A stretch of DNA of 64,000 nucleotides, from contig CATLHM010000003.1 in NCBI GenBank assembly GCA_949949005.1, positions 1 to 64,000 of the forward strand, given 5' to 3'. The position numbers were made by a program, and so were the translations under genes. This stretch comes from an uncultured Lachnospiraceae bacterium. Lineage in GTDB: Bacteria; Bacillota; Clostridia; Lachnospirales; Lachnospiraceae. The number at the start of each line of letters is the position of its first letter. Position 1 is the first letter of the stretch. This document shows positions 21,282-31,577 of the stretch, in pieces. A model generated the notes under the pieces. The model ran no database searches, was not told where the DNA came from, and saw only the letters and a list, made by a program, of their open reading frames with translations.

Positions 21282-21601
21282 GAGCTTTATCAAAACAGGC
21301 AGTACTTCAAGTCCAAAAATATGAAATCCAGAGCTCTTTTTAGTATAAAACGGAACTTTTGCTCATATTTGGATATTCATATAAAATTTGGATAAAATCT
21401 TGAAAAGCCTAATGCAGAAAAATACAATTTGCATATAATAATGGGATGAACAGGCGAAAAAGCTGCCAATTATAACAAAATATATTTCTGATATACAAAA
21501 TCCGGTGGCCAAATAATTTGCACTACATAGAGATAAAAGACTTGAATTTATTTCAAGATATAGTAAAATAAATCATATATGCACAGAAGGAGAAGTAATC
21601 C
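21282..21601 (+). other. AT-rich intergenic region before sortase operon
   Basis: There is no open frame with a ribosome site in these 320 bases. The sequence is AT-rich and must hold the sortase operon promoter, but I see no clear consensus pair. AAGGAG occurs just before the sortase ATG. Confidence 0.5.
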
Positions 21602-22867
21602 ATGACAGCAGATGGCCTTACGGTTGCAGGGATACGCTTTCGCACCCGTGCGGATTATGAGGCTGCGTTACGTGACCAGAAGAAGATCAATTCGATCAGG
21701 GCGCGGGTCAATTTGGACGATCCGGGGGAATTGTTCAAATTATTCAGCGTATTGCAGAGCGGCAGCTACCGTTTTGAAACGCAGGTGGGGAACAACTTTG
21801 ACGATGAGATATATGAAAAGGTAGAAAATTTAAAGAAGCAGGGAATCACCCCGGGCAGTGTGGGTAATCTTAACAAAACTTCGAAGAAAGGCGCCCGCCG
21901 TTTTGGCAAGTCCACCCAAAAGGCAGTGATCGTGGATAAGGAAAAGGATGTCTCTGCTAAGAAGAAAAAGGAAAACAAAGCACCAAAACGTGCTGCTGAA
22001 AGTAAAAAGACGGCCAGGCCTGCGCGGCTGGAAGATTTTGACAAGGAGATGCGTCAGCAGATTCTTGTTGAGATGAAAAAAAGCGAAAGGCGCAGGAAGC
22101 TGGTGGTCAGCCTTGCTTCCATAATAGCAGCAGGGAGCTTTGCTTATTTTGGCGTTTATTACTATTTCAGCGCCAGGACAGAGGCGGATTATGAGAGTCT
22201 CGCCTCTTTAAAAAACAGTACTGTGCTTTCGGAGAATCAGACGCGGAATGAGTTATCATTACATAAAACAGGAGAACTCCGGCTGCCGGATGTTTTGGAC
22301 GAATATAAAACTTTATATGAGAAAAATAAAAAACTAATTGGATGGCTTAAAATTGACGATACAATAATAGATTATCCCGTAATGCAGACTGTAAACAACG
22401 AATATTATCTTGACCATAATTATAATCAGGAATATGATAAAAATGGCAGTATTTTTTTGGATGCGGAATGTAGCATTTATCCCCGTTCTTCTAATCTGAT
22501 TATTTATGGGCATCATATGAAATCAGGGAAAATGTTCGGTCAGCTTCAAAAATACGCGAAAGAATCTTATGGAAAGGAGCATAGTCTGATCCAATTTGAT
22601 TCCATATACGAAAAAGGAACTTATCAGGTAATGTATGTGTTCCGTTCGCAGGTATATAATGAGGATGATTTTGTCTTTAAATATTATCAGTTCTTTGACG
22701 CGAACTCGGAAGAAGAATTTAATTCTTACATGAAAGAGATGGCTTCCTTGAGCTTGTACGATACGGAAGTTACTGCAAGCTACGGCGACAGCTTATTGAC
22801 CCTTTCAACATGTGACAGTTCGCAGGAGGACGGAAGATTTGTAGTGGTAGCAAAAAAAATAGGGTAA
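21602..22867 (+). CDS. srtB: Class B sortase with long N-terminal extension
   Basis: A 421-residue protein. Residues 245-421 form the class B sortase domain: LIGWLKIDDTIIDYPVMQ, then His304/His305 in YGHHMKSG, Cys404 in LSTCDSS and Arg412 in GRFVVVAKK. One transmembrane helix lies at about 166-189. Residues 1-160 form a cytoplasmic extension (a small conserved domain, then a Lys/Ala-rich linker), unusual for a sortase. It starts a three-gene operon with two LRR surface proteins that carry matching C-terminal sorting signals, so those are its likely substrates. It cuts the sorting signal and links the protein to the cell wall. Confidence 0.85.
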   Translation: MTADGLTVAGIRFRTRADYEAALRDQKKINSIRARVNLDDPGELFKLFSVLQSGSYRFETQVGNNFDDEIYEKVENLKKQGITPGSVGNLNKTSKKGARRFGKSTQKAVIVDKEKDVSAKKKKENKAPKRAAESKKTARPARLEDFDKEMRQQILVEMKKSERRRKLVVSLASIIAAGSFAYFGVYYYFSARTEADYESLASLKNSTVLSENQTRNELSLHKTGELRLPDVLDEYKTLYEKNKKLIGWLKIDDTIIDYPVMQTVNNEYYLDHNYNQEYDKNGSIFLDAECSIYPRSSNLIIYGHHMKSGKMFGQLQKYAKESYGKEHSLIQFDSIYEKGTYQVMYVFRSQVYNEDDFVFKYYQFFDANSEEEFNSYMKEMASLSLYDTEVTASYGDSLLTLSTCDSSQEDGRFVVVAKKIG

Positions 22868-22888
22868 CCAAAGGAGTGGAGTGTTACG

Positions 22889-25800
22889 ATGGCTAAAAAA
22901 GTAACGAAACGAAAAAACATAAGAATGAGAAGGCAGATCCGTAAGACGGTAGGCTGTCTGCTGCTTGCATCTGCAATTGTGGTTGCTGCTGTTCCGGTTC
23001 CTGAGATGAGTGCGAGGAGCGACCAGGACATTGAGAGAGTGGCGGTGGTTAATTATTATGACACGAAAGATGCAACAGGAGGAAATCTTAGCGAGGATAT
23101 AAAGAACAAAGTAGACCCCAAAACTGGTTATGAAAAAATCCCTGTTAAAAGTTATGCGAGTATAAACAGTACTGGTGCCACTCCAGCGCTTATGCGTGCC
23201 CCCCTTGCGTGGAGGAGTGATGTGCCTTATGTGAATTCGAGTGAGAAGATTTATACGACTGCGGACAAATCCCTTCAATTTGCGTACATCTATGATGGCC
23301 GGGAGTGGATTGCTATTATTTTAGGCCATAATATTAACAGTCTTCCGGATAACAAATTTACGATTCCTGCGGAAGTTGACGGATATCGGACGTATGATGT
23401 TAATGTGACGAATGGAGGCCTTTGTGCGGTCGGACGCAATGGGGAATTCCTTTATTATCGGGTGCCGGCAGAGTATCGGTATGTGCTGGATGGAGTCAGC
23501 CATCTGGTTTCGGATACGGATGCAAGCTTGGAAATGGGTTCTGATAGTAAGGTATACTGCCGGGCAACGAATGCTGCCGGAAAAGAAGAGTTATGTCTGG
23601 CGCAATTGGCCACACCGCAAAAATTTAATCCTTGCTACGAGAAGGATTATGATAGTTGGAAGGACATACCAGATACAGAATTGTATTATTTGCCTAAAGG
23701 AGCCAGTCCGGCACCGACTACGCAAAGTGCAAGTCTTTTTTCATGGTTTGGTGATTCCGCGGCAGAAGAGGGGACACCGATCCCTACAGAAACACCAATA
23801 GAGTGGGAGACAGCTACCCCTACGGAGACACCGGCAGAGGAGGAGACGCCTACCCCTACGGAAACACCGGCAGAGGAGGAGACGCCTACCTCTACGGAAA
23901 CACCGGAGGAGGAGACACCTACCCCTACGGAAATACCGGTGGAAGAGGAGACACCTACCCCTACAGAAATACCGGAGGAGGAGACTCCAACCCCCACGGA
24001 AACACCGATGGGGGAGGGGACACCGACTCCTACAGGAACGCCGGTGAAAGATGAGACGCCAACAGAGATTCCGGAGGGAGAAGCATCAAAGGATAAAACG
24101 GATAAAGCCGAGGGAAATGTGCCTTCTTCTTTGCCAGAATCTGATGATGGGAAGGCAAGTGAGCAGCAGACAACAACGGCGCCTAAAGGGAATACTTCTT
24201 TTCTTCCATTGTATACCTCTGAGCCGGAAGCTGAGCCTGAGACGGGTAAAAACCAAGATCTACATTATGAAGTTGAAACGGTGGTAGTATCATCCAGTGA
24301 CAGAGTGGTTATGGCATCTAATAGGGGGAGTCATTATGCTACAGGGAGTATTCTACATAATTCGGGCAGAATGATCACGATTGATCCAACCCCTTATAAA
24401 CAGGTAAAAAATGCAGGCGCTGATTCGGATGGGTATATGAGACTCCATAATGCCGTCGTAAAATATATAGGGCGTCAATATTTAAGTGCGAATGTGACTG
24501 AAGGAACATGGAAGATTGCAGGCCCGGTAACCAGTAAGAACCCTGATCGGGGTGTGTTTGCCGGACTGGGGAATCTTGTAAATCTGGAAACGAAAGCAGG
24601 AGAAAACGGCGAAAGTACGCTGGTCGGCATTGGTGACTATGCATTTTATGGCTGTACCTCTTTAGACAGCGTAAATTTTGCTAATGGTTTGCGCACCCTG
24701 GGAAATGGGGCATTCGAGGGATGCAAGAATATGGTAAGCTTTAATATTCCTGTGGCCTCCAATATAAGAATACTCGGAAAGGATACTTTTAGTGGGTGCG
24801 AAGCGCTGAAGAGTATTACTATTCCTACCAATGTGGAAGCGATTGGAGATTATTGTTTTCAGGGTTGTATTAATCTTGAGACTATTAATATGGGCAGAGA
24901 CGAGAGTGGGGATGGAAGCGGAGATGAAGGTGGAGATGGGAGTGAAAGTAATGACAGAAATGTTTCACTGAAAGTGATAGGGTATAAGGCTTTCCAGAAC
25001 TGTGAGAAGCTCTCATCAATTACTTTCCCAAGAGGATTTGAGCAGCGATATCCGGCGGATGCTGATGTGCAGGCAGAATGCGGATCGGATTGGGAAGCTA
25101 TAAAAGATGCTGAAAACGGAAAGATCCCGATCACATGGTTTGAGGGATGTAGGAGTCTGCAATTTATTAAGATTCAGAATAACACTCTGGATATTGTAGA
25201 TGAAAAAGAAATGGTGGCAAATTATACGGAGCAGGATAAGACTCACTTTGGGGATAAAGATGACGATATCAATAAGTTCCTTGAAAATGTGCCTGCGCTG
25301 TTCTATTTTGAAGGCCCGGGAATAAATGCCAATATTCGGGAGACCGCAAAATTACACTCAGCAGCTTTCAAATATATGGATGAAGATAAGTATGAGAAGG
25401 TAATGTGGTGTGAAGCTCATGCAGAAGATCCAAATGGCTCCCATGAAGCGGTTTTTGCGGTTAATTCCAACAATCAATTGGTTGAGATGATATTGGATCC
25501 GGCGTGTGGGATTGTGGATATACCTGGACAGATTGGGGCCAGATATATAGATACCATTGGGGAGCATAGCTTTGATAAGAGCAAGTGCTTTTTGAAGAGA
25601 GTTACGATACCGTCAACGGTAAAAGAAATTGAGAAAAATGTATTCAAGGGCTGCCATAAGTTGGAGGATGTAATTTTCACTCAGGATGGTACTAATGGAC
25701 CTTTAATAGGAGACGATGCATTTTTTACGCAGCAAGTAGACGGTATGCATAGTTCTGCTTGTGATAAGAAATCGACAGATATTTTGACCTTTACAGGAAC

Positions 25801-28549
25801 AATTTCTCCTTCCTCTACGCCATTTTTGTATGCGATGGATCCGGAGAATAATTATAATAGTAGTGCTCAGCCAGAGAGTTATATTACATTTTACAGTGGA
25901 TGGCCGTCTAACCTGATAGTACAGTATAATGCGAAAACAGATAAGAATGAGCTGATTAAATATCCTACAATAGCTGATCTGAAAAAATATACAGTGAAGA
26001 AGTATGACGGAGTAGCTACGGATCCTGATCAGGTTTTATGCTATCCATATCTTACAAAAGAGAATGCAGATGATGCTAACAAGGGTGCTGCAAGCTATCC
26101 TGACGGCTCCATGACAGGCGGACAGCAGGTTGCTGTTCAGGGAGCCTTAGATATTAACCTTCCGGCAGGAATAGAGTCTATTAAGCCAGGATTATTTTCA
26201 GGGACATATATTAACAGCGAGGATGGATCATTAGTGAAGGATGGTGCCCCTAATATGGATGTCCAGGCTGTTACAATGAATACGGTGGATACGGTTGAGC
26301 CTTATACATTTTCCGGCTGCACAGGACTTGAAAGATTTTATATGGCCGGCGGAAATAAGGTGGGAGATTATGTTTTCAAAAACTGTGAAAAATTAAATAC
26401 TGTAGAGATTGGTGCAAGTATAGCAGAGCTGGGAATAAGGCCATTTGCCGGGTGTAAAGTCCTAGAGGATGTTAAATTTGTAGATAGTCCCAATTTTGTT
26501 TGCGACGGAAGAATCATATACGGCTTAAAAGATGGTGCCAAGAAGAGCCTTATAGAATGCCTGGAGACCAGGGATGAGCGGGTAAAAGCAGAAGAACTGG
26601 CAGGTGTTGAGAGTATGTCTGAAGAGGCATTCATGAACTGTAAAGAAGTTGATAATGTAGATTTTTCTGAAAGTTCAGTTGCTATTATACCGAAACGGGC
26701 TTTTGCAAACAGCGGAGTGCATGATGTTACGCTTTCCAGTGCAACAACAAATGTTTTGGAGGGGGCTTTCTGGAACACTGATGCTTTAAAATATCTGACC
26801 GTTAATAATCCGATTACGATATTGGATAATGATATTTTTGCTGATGCAAAAGAAAATGACGGAGATATTTTATATGATAAAGACGGAAAGCCAATATTGA
26901 CTGATAGGACGGGTAAAGTAACTTTGGTGGTTCCGGAAGGATCGGTAGCGGAAAATTATGCCAATGGGAAACCGTATATCAATCTTGAGGTAAATCTTCC
27001 AATTGAATATTGGATAATACCTCCGGACGGAAGCGACAAACCTTTTAAAGCATATGACAGGACCACAACGAGAAGTAAATATGAGGATCCTGTTGCATGG
27101 GAGCAGGAGAAGGAGGATAAAGAGCCCAGTAGCAGCAGGGTCGATAAAGATCATCCCTATCCGGGATGGAAATTTGAAAAATGGGGTACTTATGAGATAA
27201 GCGGTGGTACAGGTATTAAAAAGCTGCAAAGTTATGCGGAGTTTTCACAGCTTGAAGGAACCAAATTCAGGGTAACGTTTTATGATGAAAGGCAGCCGGA
27301 TGTAACGCTTAGAAGCTGGTATGTAGATAAGAATCCAGGTGAATCTCTGAATTTTGGCGATGTGAGAGACCCTTACGATATGGTCAACTTTGAAAGGTGG
27401 GAGTCCGACAACGGTACGGATTTGTATGATCCGGTAAATGCCAATGTAACTTTTTATGCGAAATATAAGTCAAACGGAAGCGGAACGGTTCCGACACCAA
27501 GTGGAAGTCCGAATGGTTCAGGTGGTAACGGCAATGGATCTAATGGAAATAATCCTAACAGTACACCGGGCAGTTCTCCATCAGGTTCGCCTACAGCAAC
27601 GCCTTCGAGTTCCCCTTCAGCGTCCCCGTCAGGCTCGCCTACAGCAACACCTACGGCGACACCCGGAGATGATGTGGTTAAATATACGGTATCCGTATCC
27701 GGCGGAAGCGGCAGCGGCAGCTACCCCGCAGGAACGGTAGTGGCGATCAATGCCTATTACAGAGGAGAAGGCCAGGCATTTGACAGATGGACTTCTTCCA
27801 CGGCAGGGGTAGGATTTGCCAATCCTGAGTCACCTTCCACCACCTTTACCATGCCGGCTGCCAATGTAGCGATTACGGCGACCTACAAGGCCGGAGGAGC
27901 AGGTACAGCAACCACCAATACCGGCAGCGGAGCCAGCGGTGGGGGTGGCAGTGCTGTTGGCACGGCAACTAATAATGGCACCAGGGTAGACGTCACCAAA
28001 CCCGGAATCTCCAACACCAATCTTGCCGGAGCATCGGTAAGCGGTGCAACCGATAATTTCGTGGTGAAGGTTACGGAAGACCAGGCGGCGACCGATGCGG
28101 CAACCGCAGCTTTGCAGGCCAGATTCGGGGATCTCAGCAGGATTAAGTACTTCCCGATGGATATCAGCTTATATGATTCCACAGGGCGTACCAAGATTGC
28201 GGATACCTCGGGAATTTCCGTAAACCTGACTCTTCCTTTGCCGGATGAGCTGGTGCAGTATGCGGGAAATAACAAGATTGCTGCGATTGCAGGGGGAGCT
28301 CTTGAAGATTTGAATGCCAGATTTACCACAATTGACGGAGTGCCTTGTATCAACTTTACGGCAACCCACTTCTCACCTTATGTGATTTATGTGGATACGG
28401 CGAATCTGACGGAGGCTACCATTGACGCGACGCCCAAGACAGGCGACCCGATTCATCCCAAGTGGTTCCTTGCCCTTGGTATGGCATGCTTGTCACTGAT
28501 TTTATTCTTCAAACGTGATAGGGTAGTTATTAACTCAAAGACAGCATAG
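22889..28549 (+). CDS. BspA-type LRR surface protein, sortase substrate
   Basis: An 1886-residue surface protein. It has a signal peptide (residues about 18-42), a Glu/Thr/Pro repeat region (about 296-395), many BspA-type LRR_5 repeats (pattern IGDYAFYGCTSLDSVNF; about 570-1360), InlB-B-like repeats (about 1370-1530 and 1595-1670), Ser/Pro/Gly linkers, and a C-terminal domain ending THFSPYVIYV. The sorting signal is TPKTGD (about 1848-1853), a transmembrane stretch (WFLALGMACLSLILFF) and KRDR. This is not LPxTG; TPKTG fits class B sortase motifs. It lies 21 bp after srtB, and probably mediates adhesion. Confidence 0.85.
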   Translation: MAKKVTKRKNIRMRRQIRKTVGCLLLASAIVVAAVPVPEMSARSDQDIERVAVVNYYDTKDATGGNLSEDIKNKVDPKTGYEKIPVKSYASINSTGATPALMRAPLAWRSDVPYVNSSEKIYTTADKSLQFAYIYDGREWIAIILGHNINSLPDNKFTIPAEVDGYRTYDVNVTNGGLCAVGRNGEFLYYRVPAEYRYVLDGVSHLVSDTDASLEMGSDSKVYCRATNAAGKEELCLAQLATPQKFNPCYEKDYDSWKDIPDTELYYLPKGASPAPTTQSASLFSWFGDSAAEEGTPIPTETPIEWETATPTETPAEEETPTPTETPAEEETPTSTETPEEETPTPTEIPVEEETPTPTEIPEEETPTPTETPMGEGTPTPTGTPVKDETPTEIPEGEASKDKTDKAEGNVPSSLPESDDGKASEQQTTTAPKGNTSFLPLYTSEPEAEPETGKNQDLHYEVETVVVSSSDRVVMASNRGSHYATGSILHNSGRMITIDPTPYKQVKNAGADSDGYMRLHNAVVKYIGRQYLSANVTEGTWKIAGPVTSKNPDRGVFAGLGNLVNLETKAGENGESTLVGIGDYAFYGCTSLDSVNFANGLRTLGNGAFEGCKNMVSFNIPVASNIRILGKDTFSGCEALKSITIPTNVEAIGDYCFQGCINLETINMGRDESGDGSGDEGGDGSESNDRNVSLKVIGYKAFQNCEKLSSITFPRGFEQRYPADADVQAECGSDWEAIKDAENGKIPITWFEGCRSLQFIKIQNNTLDIVDEKEMVANYTEQDKTHFGDKDDDINKFLENVPALFYFEGPGINANIRETAKLHSAAFKYMDEDKYEKVMWCEAHAEDPNGSHEAVFAVNSNNQLVEMILDPACGIVDIPGQIGARYIDTIGEHSFDKSKCFLKRVTIPSTVKEIEKNVFKGCHKLEDVIFTQDGTNGPLIGDDAFFTQQVDGMHSSACDKKSTDILTFTGTISPSSTPFLYAMDPENNYNSSAQPESYITFYSGWPSNLIVQYNAKTDKNELIKYPTIADLKKYTVKKYDGVATDPDQVLCYPYLTKENADDANKGAASYPDGSMTGGQQVAVQGALDINLPAGIESIKPGLFSGTYINSEDGSLVKDGAPNMDVQAVTMNTVDTVEPYTFSGCTGLERFYMAGGNKVGDYVFKNCEKLNTVEIGASIAELGIRPFAGCKVLEDVKFVDSPNFVCDGRIIYGLKDGAKKSLIECLETRDERVKAEELAGVESMSEEAFMNCKEVDNVDFSESSVAIIPKRAFANSGVHDVTLSSATTNVLEGAFWNTDALKYLTVNNPITILDNDIFADAKENDGDILYDKDGKPILTDRTGKVTLVVPEGSVAENYANGKPYINLEVNLPIEYWIIPPDGSDKPFKAYDRTTTRSKYEDPVAWEQEKEDKEPSSSRVDKDHPYPGWKFEKWGTYEISGGTGIKKLQSYAEFSQLEGTKFRVTFYDERQPDVTLRSWYVDKNPGESLNFGDVRDPYDMVNFERWESDNGTDLYDPVNANVTFYAKYKSNGSGTVPTPSGSPNGSGGNGNGSNGNNPNSTPGSSPSGSPTATPSSSPSASPSGSPTATPTATPGDDVVKYTVSVSGGSGSGSYPAGTVVAINAYYRGEGQAFDRWTSSTAGVGFANPESPSTTFTMPAANVAITATYKAGGAGTATTNTGSGASGGGGSAVGTATNNGTRVDVTKPGISNTNLAGASVSGATDNFVVKVTEDQAATDAATAALQARFGDLSRIKYFPMDISLYDSTGRTKIADTSGISVNLTLPLPDELVQYAGNNKIAAIAGGALEDLNARFTTIDGVPCINFTATHFSPYVIYVDTANLTEATIDATPKTGDPIHPKWFLALGMACLSLILFFKRDRVVINSKTA
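23774..24078 (+). repeat. 33/36-bp tandem repeats in LRR gene
   Basis: About eight imperfect units code TPTPTETPxEEE-like blocks of 11 or 12 residues. All unit lengths are multiples of three, so gain or loss of units would change stalk length without breaking the frame. Confidence 0.7.
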
Positions 28550-28557
28550 GAGCTCCT

Positions 28558-31410
28558 ATGAACAGAAAAATTGCAAAATCCCTGAGTGCGCTGCTGCTGG
28601 TGACAGCAGTAGCGGTTACTCAGGTACCAGTATCAGATGTGGAAGCAGTAGCGACTGCATCTGATTTTGAAATGGATGGAAATAAATTATTGAAATATTC
28701 CGGCACTGAGGAAGTAGTGTCTATTCCTGATGGGGTCAAATCCATTGGGGAGGAAGCTTTCGCCGGGAATGATCATGTGGTTAAGGTGGAGGTTGGCAAT
28801 CAGGTGAAGTCAATCGGGTATCGGGCCTTCGCAGAGTGTGACAGCCTGCGCACTGTGGTCGTAGGGGACGGTGTGGAGGAAATTGATACGGCGGCTTTCA
28901 GCAACAATAAGGAGTTGGTGAACGTAAGCCTGGGTGCGGATGTGAAAAGCCTCGGAAGCGGTATTTTTGCAGGGGATAACCATCTGGAAAACCTGACCCT
29001 CTCAGAAGACAATAATCATCTGCATTATTCCAATGGTATCTTGTATGATGCGGAGGAGAGTAAGGTATTTGCCTTGATGCCCGCTTATGAAAAGGGGGCC
29101 TATACTCTCCCCAGTACGGTTCATGAAATAATGGGATATGCTTTTTGGGGAAATCCTTATCTGGAGAAGGTTACTCTCGGAAGCGGCCTGAGCGAGGTAC
29201 CGGCTTATGCGTTCTCTAATTGTCTGAATTTAAAGGAAGTGGAGATTCCCATGGCAGTCCGTGGGATTGGTGCCAAGGCTTTTGAGGATTGCGTGAATCT
29301 GGCATCGGTTTCCCTGCCGGAAACCATGCTGAAGATCAGCGATTCGGCTTTTGACGGTTGCCCGAAGGTGGAATTTACCGCTACGCCGGGGACTTATGGG
29401 GCGGAATATGCCGCCTCCCGCAGGACCTCTGAGGTGGAAGAGGTGGAGTATGAGGATGTACAGGATGCCCAGGTGATTGATGCGGACGTGATTTCGGAGG
29501 AGACAGAGCAGCCTCCTTCTTCCGAGGAAACGCTGACTCCTTCTTCCGAGGAAACGCTGACTCCTTCTTCCGAGGAAACGCCGGCTCCCTCTCCGGAAGC
29601 CGACGCGCCCACACCGACCCCTTCCCCAGAGACAGAGATGAAGTCTGTCACGGAAATTATCAATAATAAAACCCTTCTTGGCCAGTCAAGCATCGTCTCA
29701 GGCAGAGCATTAATTTTCATTGATAACAGGCAGCAATCCGTGATCAGCGGAAGCGGGGCGCAGAGCGCGAGGAAAGTGGATTTATCCAGTATGGAAAATG
29801 CTGCCAGCCAGATGGGAGCGGTGTTGAGTAGCAGTGCGGCGGAAGGCGGGGCCGGGACAGGAGAAGGCGAAGCGACACAGGCACAAGATGCGGCTGCCAT
29901 AGGGAATATCATGGCGGATAATGCCCAAAAGGGGAAGGATTTTCCCAAGTACACCATTGTGGGCGATCAAAAGATCGCTTCCCAGGCTTTTTATCAGGAC
30001 AGCGGTTTAACCTCTTATGAGATAGAGGATGGAATTACGCAGATCGGGGAATTTTCTTTTGCAAGGTCGGGGCTTACCTCGGTGGCTATTCCGGAGGGAG
30101 TGACCCATATTGGTTATGGAGCTTTTTATCACTGTGACAGCTTGAGTGATGTGGAGATTCCGGATTCCGTGACGGATATTGCCCCGTATGCTTTTGACAA
30201 GACTCCCTGGCTTACGAAGCTTCAGGCAGAGGCTTTTGGCATTGTGGGGGACGGAATCTTGCTTACCTATTCAGGGAGCGATAGTGTGGTGAATATCCCG
30301 GAGGGAGTGAAGCAGATTGGCCCGGGTGCATTTAAGGAGCATATGGGAATCACTGCGGTAAATCTTCCTTCCTCTGTTGAGGTGATTGGGGAAGAGGCTT
30401 TCATGAACTGCCGGAATTTGAAGACGGTGAACGGCGGAGAAAACCTTGTGAAGGTTAAGGACAGGGCTTTCATGAATTGTCCTTTGTCGAAGGTGACGAT
30501 TCCTGAATCCATGAAGGAAGTGGGGCTGGGGGCTTACGCGCTCTCGGGCGGTACGGATACGGTGGTGTTTATGGGAACTGACCTGCCGGCGCTTACCATG
30601 GAAAACACAGCCGGACGGCTTGCCAACGGGGAATACCGCACTTATGCCTTTGACAATATTAAGAATGCCATTATTCTGGAAGGGGCAGGGGATCTGGAAG
30701 GGACGGTACTGGAAACCGGTACTTACGGGTTCAGAGGAATCGTGTCCACGGAGACGGGGAGCCGGTCAGTAGATAATCAGTCAGGCGTATCCCAGGCAGA
30801 GGGCAGCGGTGTGAAGCTGGAGTTTAAGGGTACGGTGATCACGGAGGACGAGAACGTCTCAGCACAAATTCCCGGAAATGAGGATGCCTTTATTTTGGAG
30901 ATCAGCGATTCGGATGAGGCGGCGGCAGAGATTGCGGCGGCCTATGGGGAGCTTTATGGGGGCAGGGAGCCTTCTAAGCTTACAGCTTTTGATATGACGC
31001 TTTACGACGCTTCAGGAACCGTTCCGGTCACAAGGCTTGGAAAGCAGTATCTCACCCTACAGGTAAAAATGCCTGGAGGAATTTCCGCAGAAAATCTGCA
31101 TGTGGTTACCTTGGATCAGGATGGACAGTTGGAGGCTGTGGAGCACAGGGTGGTAGAACTGGAAGACGGAAATTACATCCAGCTTACGGTTAATCATTTT
31201 TCGCCCTATGGAATTTATCAGTATACGGCTATGAATGCCCAGGCAACAGTGTCGGACGGAAGGGCTGTGATAACCAATCCTTCCGGAAATAAGGATGATA
31301 CGCCGGATACCGGAGACTTTCTTCATCCCAAGTGGTTTTTGGCGTTAGGGCTTCTGGCAGGTGCGGTGGCGCTGTTCTTTTACAGAGGAAAACCCAAGAG
31401 AGCAAATTGA
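28558..31410 (+). CDS. LRR surface protein, second sortase substrate
   Basis: A 950-residue protein 8 bp after the first LRR gene. It has a signal peptide (about 1-30), LRR_5 repeats (about 40-275 and 470-690, e.g. SIPDGVKSIGEEAFAGNDHV), a Pro/Ser/Glu spacer between them, and a C-terminal domain similar to its neighbour's (NHFSPYGIYQY). It ends in TPDTGD, a membrane stretch (WFLALGLLAGAVALFFY) and RGKPKR. The shared HPKWFLALG after the motif shows that both sorting signals are homologous. It is likely anchored by the same sortase and may work with the larger LRR protein. Confidence 0.85.
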   Translation: MNRKIAKSLSALLLVTAVAVTQVPVSDVEAVATASDFEMDGNKLLKYSGTEEVVSIPDGVKSIGEEAFAGNDHVVKVEVGNQVKSIGYRAFAECDSLRTVVVGDGVEEIDTAAFSNNKELVNVSLGADVKSLGSGIFAGDNHLENLTLSEDNNHLHYSNGILYDAEESKVFALMPAYEKGAYTLPSTVHEIMGYAFWGNPYLEKVTLGSGLSEVPAYAFSNCLNLKEVEIPMAVRGIGAKAFEDCVNLASVSLPETMLKISDSAFDGCPKVEFTATPGTYGAEYAASRRTSEVEEVEYEDVQDAQVIDADVISEETEQPPSSEETLTPSSEETLTPSSEETPAPSPEADAPTPTPSPETEMKSVTEIINNKTLLGQSSIVSGRALIFIDNRQQSVISGSGAQSARKVDLSSMENAASQMGAVLSSSAAEGGAGTGEGEATQAQDAAAIGNIMADNAQKGKDFPKYTIVGDQKIASQAFYQDSGLTSYEIEDGITQIGEFSFARSGLTSVAIPEGVTHIGYGAFYHCDSLSDVEIPDSVTDIAPYAFDKTPWLTKLQAEAFGIVGDGILLTYSGSDSVVNIPEGVKQIGPGAFKEHMGITAVNLPSSVEVIGEEAFMNCRNLKTVNGGENLVKVKDRAFMNCPLSKVTIPESMKEVGLGAYALSGGTDTVVFMGTDLPALTMENTAGRLANGEYRTYAFDNIKNAIILEGAGDLEGTVLETGTYGFRGIVSTETGSRSVDNQSGVSQAEGSGVKLEFKGTVITEDENVSAQIPGNEDAFILEISDSDEAAAEIAAAYGELYGGREPSKLTAFDMTLYDASGTVPVTRLGKQYLTLQVKMPGGISAENLHVVTLDQDGQLEAVEHRVVELEDGNYIQLTVNHFSPYGIYQYTAMNAQATVSDGRAVITNPSGNKDDTPDTGDFLHPKWFLALGLLAGAVALFFYRGKPKRAN
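29513..29584 (+). repeat. 24-bp tandem repeat in second LRR gene
   Basis: Two perfect 24-bp units (29513-29536 and 29537-29560) plus 20 identical bases of a third code the eight-residue block TPSSEETL. In-frame length variation is expected. Confidence 0.75.
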
Positions 31411-31440
31411 TTTCAGCAATGATGAAAGAGAACTGTTTTA

Positions 31441-31481
31441 AACTCCCGGCATATGATAATTAAAAAGCCGGGAGTTTTTTT
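31441..31481 (+). terminator. Terminator of sortase operon
   Basis: AACTCCCGGC (31441-31450) pairs with GCCGGGAGTT (31467-31476), followed by a run of T. The GGGAG of its 3' arm is also 7-8 nt before the ATG of the split protease gene, so it could double as that gene's ribosome site. Confidence 0.75.
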
Positions 31482-31577
31482 ATGCTTCGGGTAAGAGAAC
31501 AGGTTGGATGCAGCGACGAGCTGATCAGTTCCTGCGGGGACAGCGGCGTGACCATAGCGGTGTTAGATACAGGGGAG
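31482..31577 (+). pseudogene. 5' fragment of split S8 (subtilisin-like) protease
   Basis: From ATG 31482 the frame reads MLRVREQVGCSDELISSCGD then SGVTIAVLDTG, which includes the catalytic Asp motif (D29) of S8 proteases. After ACAGGGGAG (31569-31577) the sequence leaves the family and stops within ten codons. The rest of the gene resumes at 33696, beyond a 2.1-kb insertion. The fragment alone cannot be a protease. Confidence 0.8.

Noticed and set aside
23686..23997. Antisense open frame with Val-Gly-Ser repeats
   Set aside because: It is the mirror of the Thr/Pro/Glu repeats in the LRR gene and has no ribosome site of its own.
29381..29957. Antisense frames over the second LRR gene
   Set aside because: They follow the repeat and codon bias of the sense gene and lack ribosome sites.
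31482..31577. Functional short peptide from the 5' protease fragment
   Set aside because: The sequence aligns with the start of an S8 protease up to the insertion and ends in unrelated codons, so it is a gene fragment.
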